Shown piece after piece: positions 7,271 through 14,916 of a DNA stretch of 47,536 nucleotides. How positions within the stretch are numbered: the first letter of the stretch is position 1; every line of letters starts with the position of its first letter. Origin of the DNA: Gilliamella sp. Pra-s52 (GTDB taxonomy: Bacteria > Pseudomonadota > Gammaproteobacteria > Enterobacterales > Orbaceae); NCBI RefSeq assembly GCF_009795805.1, contig NZ_WTEY01000015.1, positions 1 through 47,536 of the forward strand, written 5' to 3'. A program made the translations under genes and the position numbers. The notes under the pieces were generated by a model that was given only the letters and a program-made list of their open reading frames with translations, searched no databases and had not been told where the DNA came from.

Positions 7271-8137
7271 TTAGATTGTCTCCGAATTAGGTGTCATATA
7301 ATTGGGTTGAACAACACAATTAAATTTGGCTAATAATTGCTTACGAGCATTAATTAAATATTGAGTATAATCATTTTTAGAATGATAAAAAATATGATCT
7401 CGACTTCCTTGTTCCACAATGGTCCCTTTGTTCATTACCAAAATGTGATCGGCTATATGGTGAATAACGCCTAAATCATGTGAGATAAATATCATGGATG
7501 TTTTGGATTGTTGTTTAATTTGTTCAAATATTTTTAGAATATGAAATTGGCTAATTGAATCTAATGCAGTTGTTGGTTCATCGGCAATAATTAGCTCGGG
7601 TTCAAGCATCAGAGCAATACCAATCATTATTCGTTGTAGCATACCACCACTTAACTGGTGAGGGTATCGATTATAAATTTGTTTAGGATTATCAAGACCG
7701 ATATCTGTTAGCATATTAAGCGTTTTAGTTACGGCTTGATTTTTAGTGGTTGGTTGATGAGCCAATAGCGTTTCAACAACTTGTTTACCAACACAGTAAA
7801 GCGGATCAAAAGCACTCATTGGGTGCTGTAAAATGACCGAAATCACATTACCACGAATGAAACGTAATGTTTCGTTGTTTTGTTTTAACAAATCGCCATT
7901 TTGTTGTAACTTAAGTCGTATTTTTTGGGGTGAAAACAGGATTTGCCCTTGAACTGAAAAATAAGGTTCTAACAATCCCATAATCGCTTTGCATGTTAAG
8001 CTTTTGCCACTACCACTTTCACCAACAATACCTAAACATTGATGATGTTTTAGATGAAATGAAATATTATTTAATAGTGGCTTGCAGTTATCTAGTGTTA
8101 CGGTGAGATTGTTAACTGTAAGCAATGTGTCACTCAT
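7271..8137 (-). CDS. nikD: Nickel/peptide ABC importer ATP-binding protein NikD
   Basis: A 288-residue ATPase when begun at ATG 8137 (MSDTLLTVNNL); a longer upstream start at 8176 would overlap nikC by 43 bases and is less likely. The chosen start gives an ATGA overlap with the nikC stop, normal for coupled ABC genes. Walker A is GESGSGKS, the signature LSGGMLQR, Walker B LIIADEPTTALD, followed by FISHDLGV. Q-loop phrase VISVILQHPMSAFDPL is typical of the Opp/Nik class. It partners NikE in the importer. Confidence 0.8.
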   Translation of the reverse strand: MSDTLLTVNNLTVTLDNCKPLLNNISFHLKHHQCLGIVGESGSGKSLTCKAIMGLLEPYFSVQGQILFSPQKIRLKLQQNGDLLKQNNETLRFIRGNVISVILQHPMSAFDPLYCVGKQVVETLLAHQPTTKNQAVTKTLNMLTDIGLDNPKQIYNRYPHQLSGGMLQRIMIGIALMLEPELIIADEPTTALDSISQFHILKIFEQIKQQSKTSMIFISHDLGVIHHIADHILVMNKGTIVEQGSRDHIFYHSKNDYTQYLINARKQLLAKFNCVVQPNYMTPNSETI

Positions 8138-8964
8138 GCTGTTTTTTCCTTTGGATCTAAAATATCTCGCAAACAATCCCCTAGCATATTAAATGCAGCA
8201 ACCACAATCAAAATAGCCATCCCCGGAAAGACCATTTGCATCGGGTGCTGAATCATTACGTTTTTGGCTTCGCTTAACATCAATCCCCATTCTGCGGTGG
8301 GTGCTTGTACACCTAATCCAATAAAAGAAAGTGCCGAAATGTTTAAAATGACCCACCCTGTATCGAGTGTAGCAAGCACAACAAGTTCAGACATTATATT
8401 AGGTAGCAAGTGGCGCCGAATAATAAAAAAATGAGGAGCACCAATTGTGCGTGAGAAAAGAATATAGTTTTTACGGCTATACTTGATTACAGAACTACGA
8501 ATCATTCGGCTATACCAAGCCCATTTGACAACAATATTAGCAATAATTACGTTTTCAATACCCACCCCAAGCACGCCGACAATGGCTAGTATCATTACCT
8601 GACTTGGAAAAGAAAGCATGATATCGCAAAGGCGCATAATACATTCATCAAGTTTACCTCTTTTATAGCCTGAAATAAGCCCAATGATCGTTCCAATAAC
8701 AATTGTTATTGCCATGGTCAATATCGACAAAAATAGCGTTGAGCGAATGCCATAAAGTAACCGAGAAAAGATATCCCGACCTAAATGATCACAACCAAAC
8801 CAATGCTGAGCAGAAACCGATGCATATTTGCGCACAATGCGAACTTTATTTGGATCAAATGGAGCAATATAAGGGGCTAAAATACCTAAAACAATAATCA
8901 CACCAATAATCGTTAAACAGCATAATGCTATTTTATTTTTGAACAGTTGCTTAAGTTGGTTCAT
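8134..8964 (-). CDS. nikC: Nickel/peptide ABC importer permease NikC
   Basis: A 276-residue inner-membrane permease with an N-terminal helix (residues about 10-32), then the cytoplasmic-facing segment HWFGCDHLGRDIFSRLLYG that is universal in DppC/NikC proteins, and five more helices. The coupling motif region reads SRTIGAPHFFIIRRHLLPNI. The start overlaps the nikB stop by four bases (ATGA) and the stop overlaps nikD, so translation of the set is coupled. Together with NikB it forms the channel through which the substrate delivered by NikA passes. Confidence 0.82.
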   Translation of the reverse strand: MNQLKQLFKNKIALCCLTIIGVIIVLGILAPYIAPFDPNKVRIVRKYASVSAQHWFGCDHLGRDIFSRLLYGIRSTLFLSILTMAITIVIGTIIGLISGYKRGKLDECIMRLCDIMLSFPSQVMILAIVGVLGVGIENVIIANIVVKWAWYSRMIRSSVIKYSRKNYILFSRTIGAPHFFIIRRHLLPNIMSELVVLATLDTGWVILNISALSFIGLGVQAPTAEWGLMLSEAKNVMIQHPMQMVFPGMAILIVVAAFNMLGDCLRDILDPKEKTA

Positions 8965-9905
8965 GAAAGGCTACCACTCTCTTTTAATCGTGGATCAAGT
9001 AATAGGTGTAAAACATCCACAATAAAATTACAAACAACAAATAAAATAGCCATCAATAAGATATAAGCTTGAATAACAGGGTAATCTCGATTCATTATTG
9101 CAGAAATACACAACCGCCCAAGCCCTGGCCAAGAAAATATATACTCAACAACAAACGAACCCGCAATTAATTGCGGAATGGTCATACCTAATGCGGTGAT
9201 GGTGGTTTGTAATGAATTGACTAACACATGTTTTAAAATAATTGTGCGTTCTTTTAACCCACGACTACGAGCATAAAAAATAAAATAATTATGCATGTTT
9301 TCAATCATGTTATTACGAATAAAGCGAATGTAAGTAGAAATATATACAAACGATAATGTCATTGTAGGTAAAACTAAGTTTTGCCAAGAACCATAACCAT
9401 TAGTTGGCAATAGATCAAGATAATTGGCAAATAACCAAATAAATAATAACCCAAGCCAATAGCTTGGCATCGCTGTACCTAAGAAGATAATGATACGCAA
9501 AATCCGATCAAACGTAGAATTAGCAAAAATGGCGCAGAGTATGCCAAAAACTAAACTAATAATAAGGGTAAAAACAAAGGACGATGTAGCTAAAATAAGT
9601 GTTGGTTTTAAACTGCGGATCATCTCATCCCAAACAAATCTGTCTCGATGAGTAAATGAGCGACCAAAATCGAGATGAAAGACATTATACAGCCAGTTAA
9701 AATAACGATACCAAAAAGGTTCATTTAAACCAAGCTCTTGGCGCATACTTTCAATGGCTTCAGGTGTTGGCATAATTTCGTTTAGGCGTAATGCAACTTC
9801 GGCAGGATCTGAAGGTGCTAAATTAATCAGTAAAAATGCGATAAATGAGATACCGATAAGAATCGGTATCATCATAATTAGACGTTTGAAAATATAATTT
9901 AACAT
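8961..9905 (-). CDS. nikB: Nickel/peptide ABC importer permease NikB
   Basis: A 314-residue permease starting MLNYIFKRLIMMIPILIGIS, the usual DppB/NikB opening, with six membrane helices. The loop after helix one holds LAPSDPAEVALRLNE..PTPEAIESMRQELGLNEPF, a NikB/DppB hallmark. The coupling region is YARSRGLKERTIILKHVLVN. It lies 26 bases after nikA copy 1 and overlaps nikC. A damaged copy of its first codons survives between the two nikA genes (see 11630-11690). Confidence 0.82.
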   Translation of the reverse strand: MLNYIFKRLIMMIPILIGISFIAFLLINLAPSDPAEVALRLNEIMPTPEAIESMRQELGLNEPFWYRYFNWLYNVFHLDFGRSFTHRDRFVWDEMIRSLKPTLILATSSFVFTLIISLVFGILCAIFANSTFDRILRIIIFLGTAMPSYWLGLLFIWLFANYLDLLPTNGYGSWQNLVLPTMTLSFVYISTYIRFIRNNMIENMHNYFIFYARSRGLKERTIILKHVLVNSLQTTITALGMTIPQLIAGSFVVEYIFSWPGLGRLCISAIMNRDYPVIQAYILLMAILFVVCNFIVDVLHLLLDPRLKESGSLS

Positions 9906-9931
9906 TATTATTAAATAATAAAATCAACAAA

Positions 9932-11497
9932 TTAATAGTGCATTTTATCAAACGGAATATCAAATTGCGACGGCGCAAATTCAATGCCTTTTAGTGACTT
10001 AATAGCAATCGCACGGTTACGTTCATAAGTTAAAGGAATGTATACCGCTTCGTTATGAAGCGTTTCCAGTACATAACGATAAAGCGCTTGTCGCTCTTGT
10101 TCATCGGTGGAAATAAGCGCTTTGCTAATACTTGCATCAATTTTAGCCTTTTCTGCTAAGCCTTGCTGAGCAATATAATCACCATAAACAGGCAACTTCA
10201 TGCCAGATAAGAAAGACTGCGGATCATAAGGCATCCCCCACGAAATATCAAAAACCATATCAAAATCACCGGCTTTTTGGCGATCGCGATACCCTTGCTC
10301 TTCTTCACCGTGAATATTCAATTTTAAACCAACTTGTTCAAATTCATCTTGCATATATTGAGCAATGGTTTTTTGCGAAGCTGTGTTGCTATCATAGTAA
10401 AGGGTGATTTCGAACGGTTTACCTTCTTTTTGACGATATTGCTCACCATCCACTTTAACCCAACCCGCTTTATCAAGTAGTTGTGCTGCTAATTTTGTGT
10501 CGTACTGATAGGGTTTTAGTCCAATATTGGCATAAGGAATATTGGTTGCCATTAAGGTATCGGCTGGGGCTTCACTACCATTAAAAATACCTTCAGAAAC
10601 ATCTTTTTTACTGATGATATGCTCAATGGCTCGGCGCACATTGGCATCGTTAAGTTGTGGTCTTGTTGTATTCATCAAAACCATTCGGCTTGAAACAGGT
10701 TTTGACATTAATGTTTGAAACTTATCCATTTTAGCAAATCGTTCATACGAATCAGCATCGACCATATTTTTACCGTAAATAAGATCAATTTCACCTTTTT
10801 CAAGCGCCATCAAACGGCTTTGGTTATCAGCGATCACTTTCATTGTGACTTTTTTAATTTGCGGTTTTGTGCCCCAGTAGTTAGGGTTTTCATTAAAAAT
10901 AGCATACTGATCTTTTTTATGATCGCCTAAAATATAAGGACCTGTACCAATATAAGATTTAACGCCATTTTTAGTTTCGCCATCAATCATAGAATTTGGT
11001 GAAATAAAACGCATTGGTCTTGTAACGGCAATTTCAATCAAGAATGGGTAATAAGGTTCTGATAGGTTAACTTGTAAAGTATAATCATCTACAGCTTTGA
11101 TTTCGGTAATTAGGCGTACCATTTCAAGCCAAGTATGGCGTACTTTATTTGACAGCACGGCATCCCAGTTTAGCTTTGCGCTATGGGCATCAAATTTAGC
11201 ACCATCACTAAAAGTGACATCTTTTCTTAACTTAAACGTATACGTTTTGCCGTTGTTAGTAATAGTCCAGCTTTCAGCAAGCCAAGGCGAAAAGGTACCA
11301 TCCTCGTTGTAATGAACCAGCGACTCATAAAGCATATTTTGCGCCCACATTTCGCCACCATAAAGGTGTGGATTCAAATCACGAATATCACGAAAGTTTG
11401 CAAAAGTAATATCATCTTTAGCAAAACAGTTAAGACTCATGGTTGTTAAAAGCAAAGCAATGAATAAACGTTTTATACAGCTAAAATTAAAATGCAT
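9932..11497 (-). CDS. nikA: Periplasmic nickel/metallophore-binding protein NikA, copy 1
   Basis: A 521-residue SBP_bac_5 family binding protein when begun at ATG 11497 (MHFNFSCIKRL); the frame is open back to 11566 but that would place the Fur-like sites inside the gene, and the chosen start gives the same length as copy 2. A signal peptide ends near NCFAKDD. Alignment by eye to E. coli NikA is good throughout: DLNPHLY, NKVRHTWLEM (Arg97/Trp100 region), VTRPMRFISP (Arg137 region), SWGMPYDPQSFL (Trp398/Tyr402). The E. coli nickel-ligand His416 (in PSHADF) is replaced by Tyr in PVYGDY. NikA delivers nickel, in E. coli as a His or other chelate, to NikBC. The changed site suggests a different chelate. 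It is next to nikB and probably serves the importer directly. Confidence 0.82.
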   Translation of the reverse strand: MHFNFSCIKRLFIALLLTTMSLNCFAKDDITFANFRDIRDLNPHLYGGEMWAQNMLYESLVHYNEDGTFSPWLAESWTITNNGKTYTFKLRKDVTFSDGAKFDAHSAKLNWDAVLSNKVRHTWLEMVRLITEIKAVDDYTLQVNLSEPYYPFLIEIAVTRPMRFISPNSMIDGETKNGVKSYIGTGPYILGDHKKDQYAIFNENPNYWGTKPQIKKVTMKVIADNQSRLMALEKGEIDLIYGKNMVDADSYERFAKMDKFQTLMSKPVSSRMVLMNTTRPQLNDANVRRAIEHIISKKDVSEGIFNGSEAPADTLMATNIPYANIGLKPYQYDTKLAAQLLDKAGWVKVDGEQYRQKEGKPFEITLYYDSNTASQKTIAQYMQDEFEQVGLKLNIHGEEEQGYRDRQKAGDFDMVFDISWGMPYDPQSFLSGMKLPVYGDYIAQQGLAEKAKIDASISKALISTDEQERQALYRYVLETLHNEAVYIPLTYERNRAIAIKSLKGIEFAPSQFDIPFDKMHY

Positions 11498-11508
11498 ACA
11501 AAATCCAT

Positions 11509-11523
11509 TAATTATCATTATCA
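11509..11523 (-). promoter_or_regulatory. Fur-box-like site near the nikA copy 1 start
   Basis: On the minus strand it reads TGATAATGATAATTA, which matches 12 of 14 informative positions of the 7-1-7 Fur consensus (TGATAAT-n-ATTATCA). It sits 11 bases before ATG 11497, where a bound repressor would block transcription or initiation. Confidence 0.5.
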
Positions 11524-11548
11524 AAGCTAAAATAGTAGCATACACACA

Positions 11549-11567
11549 AATGATAATAAATATCATT
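11549..11567 (-). promoter_or_regulatory. 19-bp palindromic Fur-like operator upstream of nikA copy 1
   Basis: AATGATAATAAATATCATT contains TGATAAT-A-AATATCA, which fits the 7-1-7 Fur-box consensus at 12 of 14 informative positions. The same 19 bases occur exactly at 13330-13348 upstream of nikA copy 2. It lacks the E. coli NikR pattern (GTATGA-N16-TCATAC), so Fur-type iron control is the better reading. Confidence 0.6.
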
Positions 11568-11629
11568 TGGTTACTTTAATAAAAAACATCTTAAAAATCA
11601 TCATGATTAAAATGATAAATTGGAGCTAG

Positions 11630-11690
11630 TGAAAATTGAATAAATGATGATACCAATAAGAGTTAGTATCATCATTAGATTTTTTATTGC
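11630..11690 (-). repeat. Relic of the nikB 5' end between the two nikA copies
   Basis: The bases GATACCAATAAGAGTTAGTATCATCAT and neighbours resemble the start of nikB at 9846-9892 (GATACCGATAAGAATCGGTATCATCAT and neighbours), with several substitutions. The order nikA2 then nikB-relic then nikA1 then nikB shows that the duplicated unit was nikA plus the beginning of nikB. The relic also forms a hairpin (GATGATAC with GTATCATC) that could slow transcription between the nikA genes. Confidence 0.6.
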
Positions 11691-11711
11691 TTGATAAACC
11701 AAATTAGCCAA

Positions 11712-13277
11712 TTAAAAATGCATTTTATCAAATGGAATATCATATTGTGACGGCGCAAATTCAATGCCTTTTAATGATTTTATTGCAATTGCACGATTAC
11801 GTTCGTAAGTTAAAGGAATGTATACCGCCTCGTTATGGAGCGTTTCAAATACATAACGATAAAGCGCTTGTCGCTCTTGTTCATCGGTGGAAATAAGCGC
11901 TTTGCTAATACTTGCATCAATTTTAGCCTTTTCTGCTAAGCCTTGTTGCGCCATATAGTCACCCCAGACAGGCAATTTCATTGCAGATAAAAAAGACTGC
12001 GGATCATAAGGTGTCCCCCAAGAAAGATCAAAAACCATGTCGAAATCAGCAGCTTTTTGACGATCGCGATACCCTTGCTCTTCTTCACCGTGAATATTCA
12101 TTTTTAACCCCATTTCTTCAAATTCATTTTGCATGTATTGAGCAATGGTTTTTTGCGAGGCTGTGTTGCTATCATAGTAAAGAGTAATTTCGAACGGTTT
12201 CCCTTCTTTTTGACGATAATGCTCACCATCCACTTTAACCCAACCCGCTTTATCAAGTAATTGTGCTGCTAAGTTGGTATCATACTCATAAGGTTTTAAC
12301 CCGATATTAGCATAAGGGATATTGGTTGCCATTAAGGTATCGGCTGGCGCTTCACTGCCATTAAAAATACCTTCTGAAATATCTTTTTTACTGATGATAT
12401 GCTCAATGGCTCGGCGCACATTGGCATCGTTAAGTTGTGGTCTTGTTGTATTCATTAATATGATTCGGCTCGAAATTGGTTTCGACATTAATGTTTGAAA
12501 CTTGTCCATTTTAGTAAATCGTTCAAATGAATCGGCATCAACTACGTTTTTTCCGTAAATGAGATCAATTTCACCTTTTTCAAGCGCCATCAAACGACTT
12601 TGACCATCAGTAATCACTTTCATTGTGACCTTTTTAATTTGTGGTTTTGTGCCCCAGTAGTTAGGGTTTTCATTAAAAATAGCATACTGATCTTTTTTAT
12701 GATCGCCTAAAATATAAGGACCTGTACCAATATAAGATTTAACACCATTTTTAGTTTCACCATCAATCATAGAGTTTGGTGAAATAAAGCGCATTGGTCT
12801 TGTAACGGCAATTTCAATCAAGAATGGGTAGTAAGGTTCTGATAGGTTAACTTGTAAAGTATAATCATCTACGGCTTTGATTTCGGTAATTAGGCGTACC
12901 ATTTCAAGCCAAGTATGGCGTACTTTATTTGACAGCACGGCATCCCAGTTTAGCTTTGCGCTATGGGCGTCAAATTTAGCACCATCACTAAAAGTGACAT
13001 CTTTTCTTAACTTAAACGTATACGTTTTACCGTTGTTAGTAATGGCCCAGCTTTCAGCCAGCCAAGGTGAAAAGGTACCATCTTCATTATAATGAATAAG
13101 TGACTCAAAAATCATATTTTGTGCCCACATTTCGCCAGAATAAAGGTGAGGATTTAAATCACGAATATCGCGTGAATTGGCAAAAGTAATATCATCCTTA
13201 GCAAAACAATTAATACTCATGGTTGTTAAGAATAAGACTATGAGTAAAGATTTTATACGACTAAAATTAAAATACAT
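11712..13277 (-). CDS. nikA: Periplasmic nickel/metallophore-binding protein NikA, copy 2
   Basis: A 521-residue paralogue nearly identical to copy 1 over long stretches (for example the DNA at 12858-12960 against 11078-11180). The start ATG 13277 (MYFNFSRIKSLL) has a GGGGG ribosome binding site; a start at 13295 would run over it. A signal peptide ends near NCFAKDD. All NikA landmarks are present. At the E. coli His416 position this copy has Trp (PVWGDY) where copy 1 has Tyr. Most other differences are conservative and scattered, such as DMVFDLSWGTPYDP for DMVFDISWGMPYDP. It is the first gene of the cluster, with its own Fur-like sites, and could bind a different metal complex for the same NikBCDE channel. 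That division of labour is inference. Confidence 0.82.
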   Translation of the reverse strand: MYFNFSRIKSLLIVLFLTTMSINCFAKDDITFANSRDIRDLNPHLYSGEMWAQNMIFESLIHYNEDGTFSPWLAESWAITNNGKTYTFKLRKDVTFSDGAKFDAHSAKLNWDAVLSNKVRHTWLEMVRLITEIKAVDDYTLQVNLSEPYYPFLIEIAVTRPMRFISPNSMIDGETKNGVKSYIGTGPYILGDHKKDQYAIFNENPNYWGTKPQIKKVTMKVITDGQSRLMALEKGEIDLIYGKNVVDADSFERFTKMDKFQTLMSKPISSRIILMNTTRPQLNDANVRRAIEHIISKKDISEGIFNGSEAPADTLMATNIPYANIGLKPYEYDTNLAAQLLDKAGWVKVDGEHYRQKEGKPFEITLYYDSNTASQKTIAQYMQNEFEEMGLKMNIHGEEEQGYRDRQKAADFDMVFDLSWGTPYDPQSFLSAMKLPVWGDYMAQQGLAEKAKIDASISKALISTDEQERQALYRYVFETLHNEAVYIPLTYERNRAIAIKSLKGIEFAPSQYDIPFDKMHF

Positions 13278-13289
13278 GCAACCCCCATT

Positions 13290-13304
13290 GATCAATAATT
13301 ATCA
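13290..13304 (-). promoter_or_regulatory. Weak Fur-like half site near the nikA copy 2 start
   Basis: On the minus strand the bases are TGATAATTATTGATC: a perfect left half TGATAAT and a partial right half. It is in the same place relative to the start as the site at 11509-11523, so it is probably its duplicated, diverged counterpart. Confidence 0.35.
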
Positions 13305-13329
13305 AGCTAAAAATAGTAACACAGTCAAA

Positions 13330-13348
13330 AATGATAATAAATATCATT
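13330..13348 (-). promoter_or_regulatory. 19-bp palindromic Fur-like operator upstream of nikA copy 2
   Basis: AATGATAATAAATATCATT, identical to 11549-11567. It lies 52 bases upstream of ATG 13277 and is retained while the surrounding bases have diverged, which argues that it is functional. Confidence 0.6.
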
Positions 13349-13488
13349 CAACTTTTAAGTTCAATAAAACTAATGATGTATTGGTTATTAAAATGTTTGT
13401 TATCAAGAGAGACTATTTGTGGCTTTTATGATTTGTAAAATATCAGCGTCTTGCTATATTTTATAGAACTATTTGATTTTAATAAAAA

Positions 13489-13547
13489 CAAAAACTTCAA
13501 TAAAATCAACACCTTTCCTGACCAATTTTTATAGAAATTTTTTATTA
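13489..13547 (+). repeat. Dispersed intergenic repeat, copy 2
   Basis: The bases AAAACTTCAATAAAATCAAC then ACCTTTCCTGACCAATTTTT match copy 3 (38291) almost base for base. It lies in the gap between nikA copy 2 and dnaJ (13278-13654), which otherwise holds the Fur-like sites and a hairpin. Confidence 0.7.
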
Positions 13548-13601
13548 GATAAAAGAATTTAATTTAGTGTGACAGAGAGAAGAATTTTAATGTTTAGCGG
13601 G

Positions 13602-13634
13602 TATGCAGTTGAACAATTTATTTTCCTGTTCAAC
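13602..13634. terminator. Hairpin downstream of dnaJ
   Basis: GTTGAACA pairs with TGTTCAAC around an 11-base AT loop, and GC pairs extend it past one mismatch. It lies about 20-50 bases after the dnaJ stop. No T run follows, so the terminator role is tentative. Confidence 0.4.
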
Positions 13635-13654
13635 CGCACTATAGCTATATCAAG

Positions 13655-14788
13655 TTAACCAAAAAACTTTTTCACTTTGTCAAAAAAGCTTTTTTCCTTG
13701 GGACTGTGTTTAGCATTTTTATCGGCTTTGAAACTTTCGCCTAGCTCTTTGAGTAACTCTTTTTGTTTATTGGTTAAGTTCACTGGCGTTTCAACCACAA
13801 TATGGCAATAAAGATCCCCAACGGCACTATTTCGTACTGATTTAATACCTTTTCCTCTTAAGCGGAACATTTTACCTGTTTGGGTTTCTGCTGGAATAGT
13901 CAAGCTAACTTTACCATTTAAGGTTGGCACTTCCACTTCACCGCCAAGCGATGCCAATACGATGTTAATTGGAATTTCGCAATGTAAATTCGTGCCATCA
14001 CGTTCAAAAATAGCATGTGATTTCACTTGTACTTGTACATATAAATCACCTGCTGGCGCACCATTTAAGCCAGCTTCGCCCTCACCAGAAAGTCGAATAC
14101 GGTTACCTGTATCAACACCGGCAGGAATCGTGACAGAAAGTGTTTTAGTTTTTTCGACTCTTCCTTCACCATGACATTTTTTACATGGATTTTTTACAAC
14201 TTTACCACGTCCATGACAAGTTGGGCACTCTTGTTGTACTGCAAAAAAACCTTGTCGCATTTGAACAGCACCAGAGCCATGGCAAGTGTTACACGTTACA
14301 ACATCAGAAGCCTTTTCTGTGCCTTGACCATGGCAAGTATTACACGTTACCCAAGTTGGGACCTTGATTTCTTTTTCAACACCTGATGCGGCTTCTTCTA
14401 GTGTTAGTGTGATATTGTATTGTAAATCTGCACCTCGAGATGATGATTGTCGGCCACCACGACCACCGCCAAAGAAATCACTGAATATATCATCAAAGGC
14501 AGAACCACCACCAAATCCGCCAAAACCGCCAAATCCACCGGCACCCGCACCATGACCTTGTTCAAAAGCGGCGTGGCCATATTGATCATAAGCCGCTTTC
14601 TTTTGTGGATCAGTTAGAATTTCATAAGCTTCTTTGACTTCTTTAAATTTTGCTTCGGCTTCGGCTTTATTATCCTGATTTTTGTCAGGGTGATATTTCA
14701 TTGCTAGGCGCTTATAGGCTTTTTTTATCTCACTTTCACTGGCATTTTTGCTTACGCCTAATGTCTCATAATAATCTTTCTTCGCCAT
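13655..14788 (-). CDS. dnaJ: Hsp40 co-chaperone DnaJ
   Basis: A 377-residue type I DnaJ. The J domain (residues 1-70) has the HPD tripeptide at 33-35 that stimulates DnaK ATPase. A glycine/phenylalanine-rich stretch follows (about 75-115), then four zinc-binding CxxCxGxG repeats ([32 protein letters not shown]) and the substrate-binding C-terminal barrels. It delivers unfolded proteins to DnaK in the cytoplasm. It lies 128 bases downstream of dnaK on the same strand, as usual, with a strong hairpin between them. Length and all motifs are normal. Confidence 0.97.
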   Translation of the reverse strand: MAKKDYYETLGVSKNASESEIKKAYKRLAMKYHPDKNQDNKAEAEAKFKEVKEAYEILTDPQKKAAYDQYGHAAFEQGHGAGAGGFGGFGGFGGGSAFDDIFSDFFGGGRGGRQSSSRGADLQYNITLTLEEAASGVEKEIKVPTWVTCNTCHGQGTEKASDVVTCNTCHGSGAVQMRQGFFAVQQECPTCHGRGKVVKNPCKKCHGEGRVEKTKTLSVTIPAGVDTGNRIRLSGEGEAGLNGAPAGDLYVQVQVKSHAIFERDGTNLHCEIPINIVLASLGGEVEVPTLNGKVSLTIPAETQTGKMFRLRGKGIKSVRNSAVGDLYCHIVVETPVNLTNKQKELLKELGESFKADKNAKHSPKEKSFFDKVKKFFG

Positions 14789-14825
14789 AATTAACCTTTA
14801 TTTTTATCTCTTTTCATAAACAACT

Positions 14826-14856
14826 AAACGGGCTTGAGGTGACCTCGTGCCCGTTT
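14826..14856 (-). promoter_or_regulatory. Strong stem-loop between dnaK and dnaJ
   Basis: AAACGGGC pairs with GCCCGTTT and, inside, GAGGT with ACCTC. It is not followed by a T run on the minus strand, so it more likely sets the relative level or stability of dnaK and dnaJ messages than ends transcription fully. Confidence 0.5.
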
Positions 14857-14916
14857 AATGTGTTATATGTTTAACATTTGTTGAAATAACGCATTAAAAA
14901 ACATATTAATTAATGA

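Noticed and set aside
11498-11566. N-terminal extension of nikA copy 1 to ATG 11566
   Set aside because: It would translate through both Fur-like sites, gives a second hydrophobic leader before the signal peptide, and is not matched in copy 2. The ATG at 11497 gives equal lengths of 521 residues.
14164-14367. Open frames opposite the dnaJ zinc-finger and glycine-rich region
   Set aside because: They follow from the repeated, biased codons of DnaJ and have no start signals.
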